Source of the DNA: Burkholderia sp. GAS332
GTDB lineage: Bacteria; Pseudomonadota; Gammaproteobacteria; Burkholderiales; Burkholderiaceae
Reading direction: 5' to 3'
DNA length: 64,000 bases
NCBI GenBank assembly: GCA_900142905.1
Contig: FSRV01000001.1
Span: forward strand, 4,926,920-4,990,919
Part shown: positions 19,353 to 28,525 of the stretch, piece after piece
Numbering within the stretch: position 1 is the stretch's first letter
Layout of the letters: the number at the start of each line of letters is the position of its first letter
The notes under the pieces: generated by a model
Seen by the model: only the letters and a program-made list of their open reading frames with translations
What the model was told of the DNA's origin: nothing
Databases searched by the model: none
Program-made: the position numbers and the translations under genes

Positions 19353-20129
19353 ATGTCCAAGTCAAAGTTACGCCCCGGCGATCTGGGTGCCCCGCTCTCC
19401 GAAAAAGAGTTCGAAGAACTCGATGACTTTCTGACTTCCGACCAGACGTCGGACGAGACCCTGACAATCATGGGCCTGGACGGTTATCTGACCGCCTTGG
19501 CGATCGGCCCCACTACCGTACCGCCAAGTTACTGGCTGCCACGAGTCTGGGGCCCGAGCGAGGATGACGCTCCCAAATTCGAGACAACGGATCAGGCGCA
19601 GCATATTCTCGGGCTGATCTTGCGAGATATGAACGGCATCATCACCAGCCTCGAAGACGACCCGGACGATTTCGACCCAGTGCTTGCCTTTAGACCGATA
19701 GGTGACCGCGAATACCTCGACGGCGAAGCGTGGGCTTTGGGCTTCATGGAGGGCCTCATGCTGGTTCGGGCAGATTGGCAAGCGCTGTTCGATAACGAGC
19801 AGGGCCGGGAATGGCTGAATCCGCTTTACCTGATGGGCTCAGATGAGATCCTGCCGGAAGAGCAGCAGTTGATCGCCACGCCAGAACAGCGCGAAGTCCT
19901 TACCAAAAAGATCGCCGCCAGCGTCGCCGCGATCTATCGTTTCTGGCTCCCCCATCGCCAGGCCGTGCATGAGCAGAAGCTCGCCGCAATGCAGCGCACC
20001 GAAGCCAAGGTCGGCCGCAACGACCCGTGTCCTTGCGGCAGCGGCAAGAAATTCAAGAAGTGCTGCGGCGACGCTTCACTGAAAGTCATTTCCTTCAATA
20101 CACCCCACCCCACTGCCCGATACCGTTGA
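19353..20129 (+). CDS. UPF0149/YecA-like protein with C-terminal SEC-C zinc motif
   Basis: A 258-aa protein. The N-terminal two thirds match the UPF0149 (YecA/YgfB-like) helical family: [32 protein letters not shown], and WALGFMEGL. The C-terminus has the zinc-binding SEC-C motif [17 protein letters not shown], also found at the end of SecA. Function is unknown; the SEC-C domain binds zinc and often ribosomes or SecB. The start is set at ATG 19353 because the upstream in-frame extension to 19269 overlaps the tRNA terminator region and is not protein-like. Confidence 0.88.
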   Translation: MSKSKLRPGDLGAPLSEKEFEELDDFLTSDQTSDETLTIMGLDGYLTALAIGPTTVPPSYWLPRVWGPSEDDAPKFETTDQAQHILGLILRDMNGIITSLEDDPDDFDPVLAFRPIGDREYLDGEAWALGFMEGLMLVRADWQALFDNEQGREWLNPLYLMGSDEILPEEQQLIATPEQREVLTKKIAASVAAIYRFWLPHRQAVHEQKLAAMQRTEAKVGRNDPCPCGSGKKFKKCCGDASLKVISFNTPHPTARYR

Positions 20130-20168
20130 GCGTCGCAAATCCTGCGCACTCACGTATCGAGGCATCAG

Positions 20169-20756
20169 ATGACCGTCTTACTCTCCATGGCCGCCTTTGC
20201 GTTGGCCTCGTCGATTTCTCCCGGGCCGGTCAATGTTGTCGCGCTGAGCACCGGCGCTCAACATGGATTCGCCGCGAGCATGCGGCATGTGACCGGCGCG
20301 ACCGTCGGGTTCACGCTACTGCTGTTGCTTATCGGTCTGGGGCTGCATGAGTTGCTCGCGCATTTCCCGAATCTGATCGAGATCGTCAAATGGGCGGGTG
20401 TCGGGTTTCTGCTTTACATGGCCTCCAAACTCGCCGTCGATGACGGCAAGCTCGGCGCGGACAAGCCCACCCGCGGGCCGTCCTTCGCCTACGGCGCGGC
20501 GATGCAATGGCTCAATCCGAAAGCATGGCTCGCTTCATTGGCCGGCATGGGCGCCTACGCGGCCGATGGCGACGGCCGCCTCGTCTGGCAATTCACCGTC
20601 GTGTACTTCGTAGTTTGCTATCTGTCGATTGCCAGCTGGGCGTATGCCGGCACGTTCCTGCGTCGATACTTGCAGGAACCGAAGCGCGTGAGGTTATTCA
20701 ATCGTGCGATGGCGACGCTGCTGGCGGCAAGTGCGTTGTATCTGCTGATAGCGTGA
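20169..20756 (+). CDS. LysE/RhtB family exporter
   Basis: A 195-aa inner-membrane amino-acid exporter with six hydrophobic segments. The family signature SISPGPVNVVALSTGAQHG is near residue 15. It is shorter and distinct from the LysE gene at 5598. It converges, with only 10 bases between, on an AraC-family regulator gene; this pairing often means the regulator controls the exporter, although the strands are opposite. The substrate is unknown. Confidence 0.9.
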   Translation: MTVLLSMAAFALASSISPGPVNVVALSTGAQHGFAASMRHVTGATVGFTLLLLLIGLGLHELLAHFPNLIEIVKWAGVGFLLYMASKLAVDDGKLGADKPTRGPSFAYGAAMQWLNPKAWLASLAGMGAYAADGDGRLVWQFTVVYFVVCYLSIASWAYAGTFLRRYLQEPKRVRLFNRAMATLLAASALYLLIA

Positions 20757-20766
20757 CGCGGAGCAT

Positions 20767-21612
20767 TCAACTGCGATACTGCCCCGGCGTCGCCGCGACC
20801 AGCCGCTTGAAGGTCCGCTGCAAATGCGCCTGGTCGGCAAAGCCCGCATCGAGCGCGACGTCCGCTATCGGGTAGCCGCGCCGAAGTTGTGCGCGGCTGT
20901 ACTGAATGCGCCGATTGATCAGATACGCGTGCGGCGTCATGCCATAACGCTGCTTGAACGCGCGGATCAAGTGTGAGGCGGAAAGCTCAGCAGCCTTGCA
21001 GACGTCCTCCAGCTTCAGCGGACGAGTGCAGTTTTCAGCGATGAATTCCGCGGCTCGCGCGAGTTGGCCGCTCGCATCGTGATCCTGCAAGGGCGCCGGA
21101 TTCAACTTCTGTTGTACGTCCGAGAAAAAAGTGACCGCAGCGCTTTCCTTGCGCATAGGCTCGCTATCGGCGTCGACGAGGACCGCGTATAGACGGTTCA
21201 AACCCTCGAACAATGCCGGGTCCGTCGTCATGGTCTGCGAGAACGCGCGAAATGTGTGGTTGTCACTGAAACCCAAGTCGCGTTGCAAGCCCGTGAGCCA
21301 ATCAACATCGACATGCAGCATCCGATACGACCAGCGCGCGTCGGCAACCGGGTTGCACGCGTGCACGTCGTCCGGATTCATCATCACGACCGCACCGGCG
21401 CCGATCCATTCACTCGCGTGGCGATTCACATACACGCTCTGCCCACCGGTGACAGCGCCGATCGAGAACGTCTCGTGCGAGTGTTTGGCATAGCAGACCT
21501 CGCGACCGTCTTCGATCGAACGCGCCTCGATGAACGGCAAGGCTTCATCACGCCAGAACTTCGGCGCCGCAGCCGTCACCGCTGAATCACTCCCGTCATT
21601 CGTCCCGCTCAT
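20767..21612 (-). CDS. AraC-family transcriptional regulator
   Basis: A 281-aa regulator with an AraC-type cupin (ARSIEDGREVCYAKHSHETFSIG, then NPDDVHACNP) and two C-terminal helix-turn-helix motifs (LKLEDVCKAAELSASHLIRAF; YPIADVALDAGFADQAHLQRTF). The frame is open for 286 more codons upstream, but the ATG at 21612 is preceded by GAGGAG and gives the normal family length. It is convergent with the LysE exporter and divergent from padR. It probably senses an amino acid or similar small ligand, which is inference. Confidence 0.92.
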   Translation of the reverse strand: MSGTNDGSDSAVTAAAPKFWRDEALPFIEARSIEDGREVCYAKHSHETFSIGAVTGGQSVYVNRHASEWIGAGAVVMMNPDDVHACNPVADARWSYRMLHVDVDWLTGLQRDLGFSDNHTFRAFSQTMTTDPALFEGLNRLYAVLVDADSEPMRKESAAVTFFSDVQQKLNPAPLQDHDASGQLARAAEFIAENCTRPLKLEDVCKAAELSASHLIRAFKQRYGMTPHAYLINRRIQYSRAQLRRGYPIADVALDAGFADQAHLQRTFKRLVAATPGQYRS

Positions 21613-21770
21613 CGCGCGCTCCTCGGTCATGCGCTTGATCCCATCGCTGCTTGATCCCATCGCTACTCTATCGCCCGTACACGTCGGCCCGAACCACATC
21701 GTAACGGTGCAATCCGCCGCGGACCAGCGCCGAAACCACGGCGCCCGCGGAAAACTTCGGAATTCCGTGC

Positions 21771-21805
21771 TTGCCAATCCCGAAAATATAGTTATATTAT
21801 GACTA
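21771..21805 (+). promoter_or_regulatory. padR promoter with overlapping near-palindrome (candidate PadR operator)
   Basis: TTGCCA (21771) and TATATT (21793) with a 16-base spacer form a good promoter for padR. The -10 lies inside an imperfect palindrome at 21789-21805 (TAGT...ACTA, 14 of 17 positions symmetric). This is the usual design of an autorepressor site. Confidence 0.5.
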
Positions 21806-21840
21806 GATAAACAAAGACTAACTTGCAGCCACTTTCGACT

Positions 21841-22500
21841 ATGGTCCGTCACTCTCCGCTCGCCCTCGCCGTCCTCGCCATGCTGACTGAATCGCCGATG
21901 CATCCGTACCGGATGCAACAGCTCATCAAGGCACGCGGCAAGGACGAAGTCATCAACGTCGGTCAGCGCAACAGCCTGTACCAAACGATCGATCGCCTGG
22001 TGCGCGGCGACCTGATCGCCATCCGCGAAACGGAACGCGACGGCGCGTTCCCCGAACGCACGGTCTATGAAATTACCGAAGCCGGCCGCGACACCGCCCG
22101 TCTGTGGTTGCGCGAACAGCTCGCGCAACCCGCCAGGGATTTCCCGGCTTTTCCGGCCGCGCTCTCCTTTCTGCCGCTGCTTTCGGCCGACGACGCCTGT
22201 CGTCAGCTCGAGACCCGCATCGGCGCACTCGAACGGGAATTGATCCGGTTCGACGAGGCCACCGAACACGCCACCCAGTTGCAAGTGCCACGGCTTTTCC
22301 TGCTCGAAGGCGAATTGGTGCGTGCGCAACTGGTTGTCGAGCTGGACTGGGTGCGCAGTGTGGTGACCGATCTGAAGGCCGGCACGCTGACCTGGAGCGC
22401 GGAATGGCTCGAAGAAATTGCTCAACGTTTCACGCTGCCGGCCGGCGAATCCAAGTACAGGCCGGCCCAACCCGTCACAAAAAAGGAGGCGAAGTCATGA
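21841..22500 (+). CDS. PadR-family transcriptional regulator
   Basis: A 219-aa PadR regulator. The N-terminal winged helix reads LALAVLAMLTESPMHPYRMQQLI, with a wing region YQTIDRLVRGDLIAI and FPERTVYEITEAG. A Vir_C-type helical C-terminal domain follows (PAALSFLPLLSADDACRQLETRI). PadR proteins usually repress nearby detoxification or oxygenase genes. Its stop overlaps the monooxygenase start (ATGA), so the two are translated together and the monooxygenase is the likely target. I chose ATG 21841 over a TTG at 21823. Confidence 0.92.
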   Translation: MVRHSPLALAVLAMLTESPMHPYRMQQLIKARGKDEVINVGQRNSLYQTIDRLVRGDLIAIRETERDGAFPERTVYEITEAGRDTARLWLREQLAQPARDFPAFPAALSFLPLLSADDACRQLETRIGALERELIRFDEATEHATQLQVPRLFLLEGELVRAQLVVELDWVRSVVTDLKAGTLTWSAEWLEEIAQRFTLPAGESKYRPAQPVTKKEAKS

Positions 22501-23864
22501 GTCGTGAACCCATGGAGGTCATCGTGATCGGGGCCGGCACCGGCGGCCTCTGCCTTGCGCAGGGGTTGAAGCGCGCCGGCATCAATGTGAATGTGTATGA
22601 ACGCGACCGCACGCGCGCGGACGGTTTGCAGGGCTACCGCGTCGGCATCAATCCGCACGGACTCGCGTCGCTGAAAGCGTGCCTTCCGCCCGAACTCTAT
22701 GCGACCTTTCTCGCGACCTGCGCACGCACGCCCGGCCACTTCAACATCCTGACCGAGCGCATGACCGAATTACTCACCGTGCCGCTCGAAGACGAATCGA
22801 TGAGCGGCGGCAAATCGGTCAGCCGGATGACGCTCAGGCAAGTGCTGCTGACGGGTCTCGAAGCGCATGTGCATTTTGGCAAGACCTTCACGTCGTACGA
22901 ACAGCATGCCGACGGCAGCGTCACCGCGCATTTCGAGGACGGCACCCACGCCACGGCGGATCTGCTGATCGGCGCGGACGGCGCGCGCTCGAAGGTGCGC
23001 CGCCAATTGCTACCGCACGCGCGACTGGAAAACACCGGCATCGTCAGCGTCGCGGCAAAGGTGCCCATGGACGAAACGTCACGCGCGCTGCTGCCGCCCA
23101 AGGTGCTCGACGGCATCACGCTGATCAACGCGCCGAAGGGCTTTGGCGGCATCGTACATGTGATGGAATTTCCGTGGCGCGCGGACGGCGACGGCATGAA
23201 GGAAGGCATCGGCAGTAACGACGCCGAGTTGCTCTCGCGCTGGCCGGGGTTGCTCTACGACAACACGCGCGACTATCTGATGTGGGGGGTCTGGGGCGCA
23301 TTGCACAACTTGCCGGCCAATCCCAAATCGCTTGGGCAGGCCGCGTTACTCGCGCTCGCCACGCAAATCACTGACGGCTGGCATCCCAATCTACGCGCCC
23401 TGATTCGCGCTTCGGATCCTTCCACTGCCTTCAGCGTCGATGTGCGCACATCGGTTCCGGTCGACGCATGGCCGACCAGCAACGTCACGGTCCTGGGTGA
23501 CGCGGTGCATCTGATGACGCCGGGCCGCGGCGTCGGTGCGAACACCGCGCTGCGCGATGCCGCGCTCCTTGCTACGCGCCTGGCCGATGCGCAGCAGGGC
23601 AAGCTGTCGGGCCACGACGCCGTCGCGGGTTACGAGGAGGAGATGCGCCGCTACGGCTTTCATGCGGTCGCGGAATCGCGCAAGCAGTTCGACGCGCGCA
23701 GTGCGCTGCATCGGCCGGTGGTCGGGAGAATGGCGCTGAGTGCCATGCGCACCAGCCTGCGCGTGGTGAACAACCTGCCGATGCTCAAGCGCCGCATGAT
23801 CGACGCCGAGAACGAATTTCGCGGCGTCGATCGCGACGCGGCACCCGCCGCGCATGGCCGGTAA
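22497..23864 (+). CDS. FAD-dependent monooxygenase
   Basis: A 455-aa flavoprotein hydroxylase of the PHBH-like class. The FAD ADP-binding motif VIVIGAGTGGLCLAQGL is at residues 8-24, a DG-type motif LLIGADGARSKVRRQL is in the middle, and the FAD ribityl motif LGDAVHLMTPGRGVGANTAL is near residue 340. It probably hydroxylates an aromatic or similar compound using NAD(P)H and O2. The start overlaps the padR stop by 4 bases and has AAGGAGG upstream. The much longer frame to the left is antisense-like and not protein-like. The substrate is unknown. Confidence 0.93.
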   Translation: MSREPMEVIVIGAGTGGLCLAQGLKRAGINVNVYERDRTRADGLQGYRVGINPHGLASLKACLPPELYATFLATCARTPGHFNILTERMTELLTVPLEDESMSGGKSVSRMTLRQVLLTGLEAHVHFGKTFTSYEQHADGSVTAHFEDGTHATADLLIGADGARSKVRRQLLPHARLENTGIVSVAAKVPMDETSRALLPPKVLDGITLINAPKGFGGIVHVMEFPWRADGDGMKEGIGSNDAELLSRWPGLLYDNTRDYLMWGVWGALHNLPANPKSLGQAALLALATQITDGWHPNLRALIRASDPSTAFSVDVRTSVPVDAWPTSNVTVLGDAVHLMTPGRGVGANTALRDAALLATRLADAQQGKLSGHDAVAGYEEEMRRYGFHAVAESRKQFDARSALHRPVVGRMALSAMRTSLRVVNNLPMLKRRMIDAENEFRGVDRDAAPAAHGR

Positions 23865-23880
23865 CGCGGCGGTCAATAAG

Positions 23881-24675
23881 TTACTTCGATGAGATATCGA
23901 TATTGCCGAGGTACTTCGCCGCCAGCGTCTTGATCGTACCGTCGGCCTGAACCTTGGCGATCGCCGCGTTCAACTGGTCGCGCAGCGCGGTGTCGCCTTT
24001 GCGAATCCCGTAGGCGATGCCGCTGCCGAGGATCTTGTCATCGCGCACCGGCTGCCCGACAAACGCATAGTCCTTGCCCTCAGGCTTCGACAGAAATCCC
24101 GTCTGGCCGGCCGGCGCGAGAACGAGCGTAGCGTCGAGACGACCCGCCGTGAGATCCGTATAAGCCTGGTTCTGATCCTGATACGGCACCACGATGACGC
24201 CAGCCGATTCCCAATGCGCCTTCGCGAAGGTTTCCTGAATCGACGCCTGCAGCACGCCGACGCGTTTGCCCTTCAACGATGCGATGGTCGGCAGCAAACC
24301 GCTGTCGTGCTTCGCGATCAACTGCGTCGGCACGCGATACACGACGGTCGTGAAATCGATCGCCTGACGGCGCTGCTCGGTGGCGTTCATCGCCGAATTG
24401 ATCGCGTCGAACTTGCGGCCTTGCAGTGCGGGAATCAAGCCGTCGAACGACGTTTCGACCCATTTGCACGTCATATGCGCGGCGGCGCAAACGGCATTGC
24501 CGACGTCGATGTCGAGACCTCGCAACTCACCGTTCGGCCCTTTCGATTCGAACGGCGGATACTGCGCCTCGAGTCCGAAACGCAGCGTCGATGCATCGGC
24601 AGCCATCGCGGCAGACGATGCGGAGATCGCCGCGAATGCGCAGGCCAGCGCCAATAGAGGCTTGAGCAACTTCAT
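23881..24675 (-). CDS. ABC transporter substrate-binding protein, polar amino acids
   Basis: A periplasmic solute-binding protein of 264 aa, family 3. The signal peptide covers residues 1-25 (MKLLKPLLALACAFAA... AMA-AD). The conserved ligand-binding region LRGLDIDVGNAVCAAAHMTCKW and the hallmark SFDGLIPALQGRKFDAI are clear. Relatives bind Arg, Lys, His, ornithine or octopine. No ATPase or permease gene is adjacent, so it must pair with a transporter elsewhere. It lies 28 bases after an aminotransferase gene and probably belongs to the same transcript. Confidence 0.93.
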   Translation of the reverse strand: MKLLKPLLALACAFAAISASSAAMAADASTLRFGLEAQYPPFESKGPNGELRGLDIDVGNAVCAAAHMTCKWVETSFDGLIPALQGRKFDAINSAMNATEQRRQAIDFTTVVYRVPTQLIAKHDSGLLPTIASLKGKRVGVLQASIQETFAKAHWESAGVIVVPYQDQNQAYTDLTAGRLDATLVLAPAGQTGFLSKPEGKDYAFVGQPVRDDKILGSGIAYGIRKGDTALRDQLNAAIAKVQADGTIKTLAAKYLGNIDISSK

Positions 24676-24703
24676 AACAGGTCCCTTCCCTTTACTTCGA
24701 TAA

Positions 24704-25858
24704 TCAGATTTCGCACAAACGCCGCGCGCCTTCGATCAAGGTCGCGTCGTCCTTCGAGAAGCTCAGGCGGATCAAGCCGGAATCCGTGCCGTCGGTATAG
24801 AACGCCGACAACGGAATCGTCGCGACACGCGCATCGCGAATCAGGCGCAGCACGAAATCGCTATCGCTTTCCTCGGAGAATCCGCGAAAACGCGCGAGCA
24901 TGAAGAAGCTGCCTTCGCTCGGCAATAACTCGAAGCGCGACTCGCGCAGCGCATGGACCAGCAGATCACGCTTCTTCTCATAGAACGCGGACAGGCCGAG
25001 ATAGCTTTCGCGATTGGCCAACGCGTCGACAAACGCGTACTGCATCGGTGTATCGGCAGAAAACACCATGAACTGATGGACTTTTCGGATCTCGTCCATC
25101 AATGCGGCGGGCGCGAGGCAATAACCGACGCGCCAACCCGTCACGTGATACGACTTGCCGAACGACGACACGATCACGCTGCGCTCCGCGAGTTCAGAGT
25201 CGCAGGCCATGCTCTGATGTTTGGCGCCATCGAACACGACATGTTCGTAGACTTCGTCGGCGAGAATCACGATATCGGTGTTGCGCGTCACGGCCTTCAG
25301 ACGTGCGATGTCGGCCTCGCTGAATACGGTCGCGGTCGGGTTGTGCGGCGTGTTGATGATGATCATGCGCGTCTTCGGCGTGATCGCGGCGGCAACCTCG
25401 TCCCAATCCACGCGGAAATCGGCAAGCGACAGTTTGATTGGAATCGGCGTCGCGCCTTGCAGACGAACAATCGGACCGTAGCTATCGAATGACGGCTCGA
25501 AGTAAATCACTTCATCGCCGGGATGCACCAACGCGCTGATCGTCGAATACAGGCCTTCGCTGGCGCTGGCGATCACGGTGACTTCGCTCGACGGGTCGTA
25601 GCGCACGCCGTACAGCGTCTCGACCTTGTCGGCGAGCGCTTCGCGCAACGCGGCGATGCCCGCCATCGGCGCGTACTGGTTATGACCGGCGCGCATGGCT
25701 TGCGCGACACCCTCGATCAGTTTCGCGTCGGGCGCGAAATTCGGCGCACCTTGCGACAGGTTCAGCGCGTCGTGTTGCGCGGCCAGTTGGCCGATCACGG
25801 TAAAAATCGTCGTGCCCACGTCAGGCAGTTTCGAGCGGGCTTGCATGGCGCTCTGCAT
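24704..25858 (-). CDS. PLP-dependent class I/II aminotransferase (YbdL-like)
   Basis: A 384-aa aminotransferase of the aspartate-aminotransferase fold. Conserved parts include the N-terminal DALNLSQGAPNFAPD, the motif NTPHNPTATVF, ILADEVYEHVVFDG, and the Schiff-base lysine in SSFGKSYHVTGWRVGY. This subgroup includes methionine and kynurenine aminotransferases such as YbdL. The start at 25858 has GGGAGAAAG upstream. It is the first gene of a unit with the amino-acid binding protein, which fits uptake and deamination of the same amino acid, though this is inference. Confidence 0.92.
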   Translation of the reverse strand: MQSAMQARSKLPDVGTTIFTVIGQLAAQHDALNLSQGAPNFAPDAKLIEGVAQAMRAGHNQYAPMAGIAALREALADKVETLYGVRYDPSSEVTVIASASEGLYSTISALVHPGDEVIYFEPSFDSYGPIVRLQGATPIPIKLSLADFRVDWDEVAAAITPKTRMIIINTPHNPTATVFSEADIARLKAVTRNTDIVILADEVYEHVVFDGAKHQSMACDSELAERSVIVSSFGKSYHVTGWRVGYCLAPAALMDEIRKVHQFMVFSADTPMQYAFVDALANRESYLGLSAFYEKKRDLLVHALRESRFELLPSEGSFFMLARFRGFSEESDSDFVLRLIRDARVATIPLSAFYTDGTDSGLIRLSFSKDDATLIEGARRLCEI

Positions 25859-26236
25859 AAAACTTTCTCCCTTTCTCCATCCGGCAGTGGATTCGCGGAC
25901 CGCCCGTTACGCGGCGGTCCCATCCGGTTTGATGAATTAGGCATCAGCCAAAGAACGGTCACAATCGAAACTTTGTCATGCGCGGCATGCGTTTACGTCA
26001 TGGCTCGCGCAATACCGCGCGGGAGCAGGCTAAAGCAATGAAATCGGGGGTTTAGCGGGAGAATTGCAGGCGTGCGGGGAGCGTGAAAAACAGCGGAGGT
26101 ATGACGTAATGTGATGCGGGGTGGTGATGTGAAGTTGCGATTTGCCGCTATTTGCTACGACGGTGCGCAGTGGTGATGCAGACCAACCCGGCTGCGACCG
26201 GGCGGTCGCAGCCGTCAACAGCCAACTAATCGACGA
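25859..26236. other. Intergenic region upstream of the aminotransferase gene
   Basis: A stretch of 378 bases between the aminotransferase start and the dbpA stop. It should hold the aminotransferase promoter. I see no gene, tRNA or clear repeat in it. Confidence 0.5.
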
Positions 26237-27640
26237 TCAGGCGTCGTCCATCATGCGGACTTTGACCTTCTTGCCCTTCACCTTGCCGCCGCTGAGCTTG
26301 CGCATTGCCTCGCGCGCGATGCTGCGCTCCACGGCCACATAGGTCGACATTTCCGTCACATTGATCTTGCCGATCTGCGAACCGGCGAAACCCGCCTCGC
26401 CGGTGAGCGCGCCGAGCACGTCGCCCGGACGGATCTTTTCCTTGCGGCCGCCGAGAATCTGCAGCGTTTCCATCGGCGGCAGCAAGCGCTCGTTGCTCGC
26501 CGGTTTGAGATCGGCCAGCTTGTGCCACTCGACCTCACGCTTCTGCGCTTGTTCAAGACTACCCACACGACCCATCTCGTTCATGCTGGCGAGACTAAGC
26601 GCCCACCCTTCCTGATCCGCGCGACCCGTGCGGCCGATGCGGTGCACGTGCACTTCCGGGTCCGGCGTCACGTCGACGTTGATCACCGCTTCGAGCTCCG
26701 CGATGTCCAGACCGCGCGAAGCAACGTCCGTGGCAACCAGCACCGAGCAACTGCGGTTCGCGAACTGGATCAGCACCTGATCGCGTTCACGCTGATCGAG
26801 TTCGCCGTGCAGCGCGAGCGCATGAAAACCCTGCGCGCGCAGCACGTCGAGCAGATCGCGGCACTGCTGCTTGGTGTTGCAAAACGCCAGCGTGCTCACC
26901 GGACGATAGTGGTTCAGCAGCAGACCGACGGCATGCAGCCGCTGGTCTTCGGTCACTTCATAGAAGCGTTGACGAATCTTGGTGTTGTCGTGCCGCTCGG
27001 CGAGCTTCACTTCCTTCGGATTGCGCAGGAATTGCTGGCTGAGTTTGGCGATGCCTTCGGGGTACGTCGCGGAGAACAGCAGCGTTTGCCGCTCTTTCGG
27101 ACATTGCTTCACGACCGTGGCGATGTCGTCGAAGAAACCCATGTCGAGCATGCGGTCGGCTTCGTCGAGCACCAGCGTGTTGAGCGACTGCAACGGCAGG
27201 CTGCCGCGCTCGAGGTGATCCATGATCCGGCCCGGCGTGCCGACCACGATGTGCGCACCGTGCTCGAGGCTGGCGGTTTGCGGACGCATCGGCGTGCCGC
27301 CGCACAGCGTCAGCACCTTGATGTTTTCTTCGGCGCGCGCCAGACGGCGGATTTCCTGCGTGACCTGGTCGGCGAGTTCGCGCGTCGGGCACAGCACCAT
27401 CGCCTGAACGGCGAAGTTGCGCACGTCGAGGCGGTTGAGCAGCGCCAGCGAAAACGCCGCGGTCTTGCCGCTGCCGGTTTTCGCCTGGGCAATCAGATCG
27501 TTGCCGGCCAGGGCGATCGGCAGGCTGGCTGCCTGAATCGGCGTCATCTCGACATAGCCGAGCTGCGTCAGGTTGGCGAGCGTGGCGGGCGGTAGCGGTA
27601 GCTGGCTAAACGGCGCGCCGGCTTGAGTGGGACTGTTCAT
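26237..27640 (-). CDS. dbpA: ATP-dependent RNA helicase DbpA
   Basis: DEAD-box helicase that acts on 23S rRNA during late assembly of the 50S subunit. The 467-aa protein shows the Q motif (FSQLPLPPATLANLTQLGY), AKTGSGKTAAF, DEADRMLDMGFF, SATYPEGI and HRIGRTGRAD in order. The last ~75 residues (KIRPGDVLGALTGEAGFAG...) form the DbpA-specific RNA-binding domain that recognises hairpin 92 of 23S rRNA. That domain separates it from RhlE/DeaD helicases. It is a single gene with no obvious operon partner. Confidence 0.95.
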   Translation of the reverse strand: MNSPTQAGAPFSQLPLPPATLANLTQLGYVEMTPIQAASLPIALAGNDLIAQAKTGSGKTAAFSLALLNRLDVRNFAVQAMVLCPTRELADQVTQEIRRLARAEENIKVLTLCGGTPMRPQTASLEHGAHIVVGTPGRIMDHLERGSLPLQSLNTLVLDEADRMLDMGFFDDIATVVKQCPKERQTLLFSATYPEGIAKLSQQFLRNPKEVKLAERHDNTKIRQRFYEVTEDQRLHAVGLLLNHYRPVSTLAFCNTKQQCRDLLDVLRAQGFHALALHGELDQRERDQVLIQFANRSCSVLVATDVASRGLDIAELEAVINVDVTPDPEVHVHRIGRTGRADQEGWALSLASMNEMGRVGSLEQAQKREVEWHKLADLKPASNERLLPPMETLQILGGRKEKIRPGDVLGALTGEAGFAGSQIGKINVTEMSTYVAVERSIAREAMRKLSGGKVKGKKVKVRMMDDA

Positions 27641-27683
27641 AGGAGATGGCTCGCTATCGACTGAAGAGGCTGAAGGCTAGGGA

Positions 27684-27884
27684 CTAGTCGGCCATGGGGC
27701 CGGTGGCGGGGCGACCTTCGATCTGCTCGTACAGCACTGAGCCATCTTCCCCGTCGAAACGTTCGACGTAATTGCGCGCGCCGCACATCGGGCAACGGAA
27801 CAGGAGTCCCTGCCCTTCATTCTTGATGACGACGTCCGACATCTCCCACTGCTCGCCGCAGGGCTGGTTTCTACAGGTAAACAC
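27684..27884 (-). CDS. Small zinc-ribbon protein
   Basis: A 66-aa protein beginning at a GTG with GGAG 7 bases upstream. It contains paired cysteines: CRNQPC near the start and CPMCG at residues 31-35, suggesting one zinc ribbon. A longer in-frame reading (to 27998) starts with a non-conserved arginine-rich part and is less likely. Function is unknown. It lies 43 bases upstream of dbpA on the same strand and may share its transcript, so a role linked to RNA or the ribosome is possible but unsupported. Confidence 0.6.
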   Translation of the reverse strand: MFTCRNQPCGEQWEMSDVVIKNEGQGLLFRCPMCGARNYVERFDGEDGSVLYEQIEGRPATGPMAD

Positions 27885-28013
27885 GTTGATTCTCCAACTG
27901 GATTCGATTGTTGATTGGGCGGGCCGTCGACGCGGCCCAGCCGTAAATGCTGTCACTACCTTCACGATCGCCACTACGGCAATCGGCGCCGCCGTCAATA
28001 GGGACGGAGCGCG

Positions 28014-28445
28014 TCAACCCAGATGCGTATGCCGCGCACGCGCTGCGCTCACGTCCATTTCGGTCAGGCCCTGGACGATGCCGCAGTCTTCAACGGCCTG
28101 TTCGCCGTGACATTGCTCGCGCAGCGTGGTCAGTTGCACCTTCAGTTGCTTCAATTCTTCGATGCGCGTGTCGACGTGCGCAATGTGCTCGTCGATCAGG
28201 TCATTGATGCCGCCGCAGCCGTCCGCCGGTGCGTCTGTCAGACGCAGCAACGCCCGGATTTCGTCGTGGGTCATATCGAGCGCGCGGCAATTGCGGATGA
28301 AGCGCAGACGTTCGACGTGCCTCGCCGTATAGCTGCGGTAATTGGCCTCGGTACGGTCCGCTTCGGGCAACAGGCCCTCTTTTTCGTAGAAACGGATGGT
28401 TTCGGTCGTGCAATGGGCAATTTTCGCCAGTTCGCCAATTTTCAT
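28014..28445 (-). CDS. cadR: Cd(II)/Pb(II)-responsive MerR-family regulator CadR
   Basis: A 143-aa MerR-type regulator. The N-terminal winged helix is MKIGELAKIAHCTTETIRFYEKEG and is followed by the dimerisation helix. Cysteines typical of the Cd/Pb-binding CadR class occur at NCRALDM, DGCGG (residue ~79), and in the C-terminal QCHGEQAVEDCG. It is divergent from the cadA efflux gene. The shared region contains the overstretched promoter with a dyad that CadR-type proteins bend into an active form. The start is ATG 28445. Confidence 0.93.
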   Translation of the reverse strand: MKIGELAKIAHCTTETIRFYEKEGLLPEADRTEANYRSYTARHVERLRFIRNCRALDMTHDEIRALLRLTDAPADGCGGINDLIDEHIAHVDTRIEELKQLKVQLTTLREQCHGEQAVEDCGIVQGLTEMDVSAARARHTHLG

Positions 28446-28465
28446 GGACCCTCCAGATTGCGGCC

Positions 28466-28496
28466 TTGACCTTGTAGTGGCTTCAAGGTGTTTACT
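28466..28496 (+). promoter_or_regulatory. cadA promoter with CadR operator
   Basis: TTGACC (28466) and TTTACT (28491) are separated by 19 bases, the long spacer typical of MerR-family promoters. Inside it lies an inverted repeat ACCTTG...CAAGGT (28469-28489) that matches the known CadR/PbrR dyad type. It controls cadA and probably cadR. Confidence 0.85.
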
Positions 28497-28525
28497 AGAC
28501 CACAAATCGAACCAGGAAGCCACCC

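Noticed and set aside
21613..22470. Upstream extension of the AraC gene at 20767
   Set aside because: It is antisense to padR; ATG 21612 has a good ribosome site and gives the normal family length.
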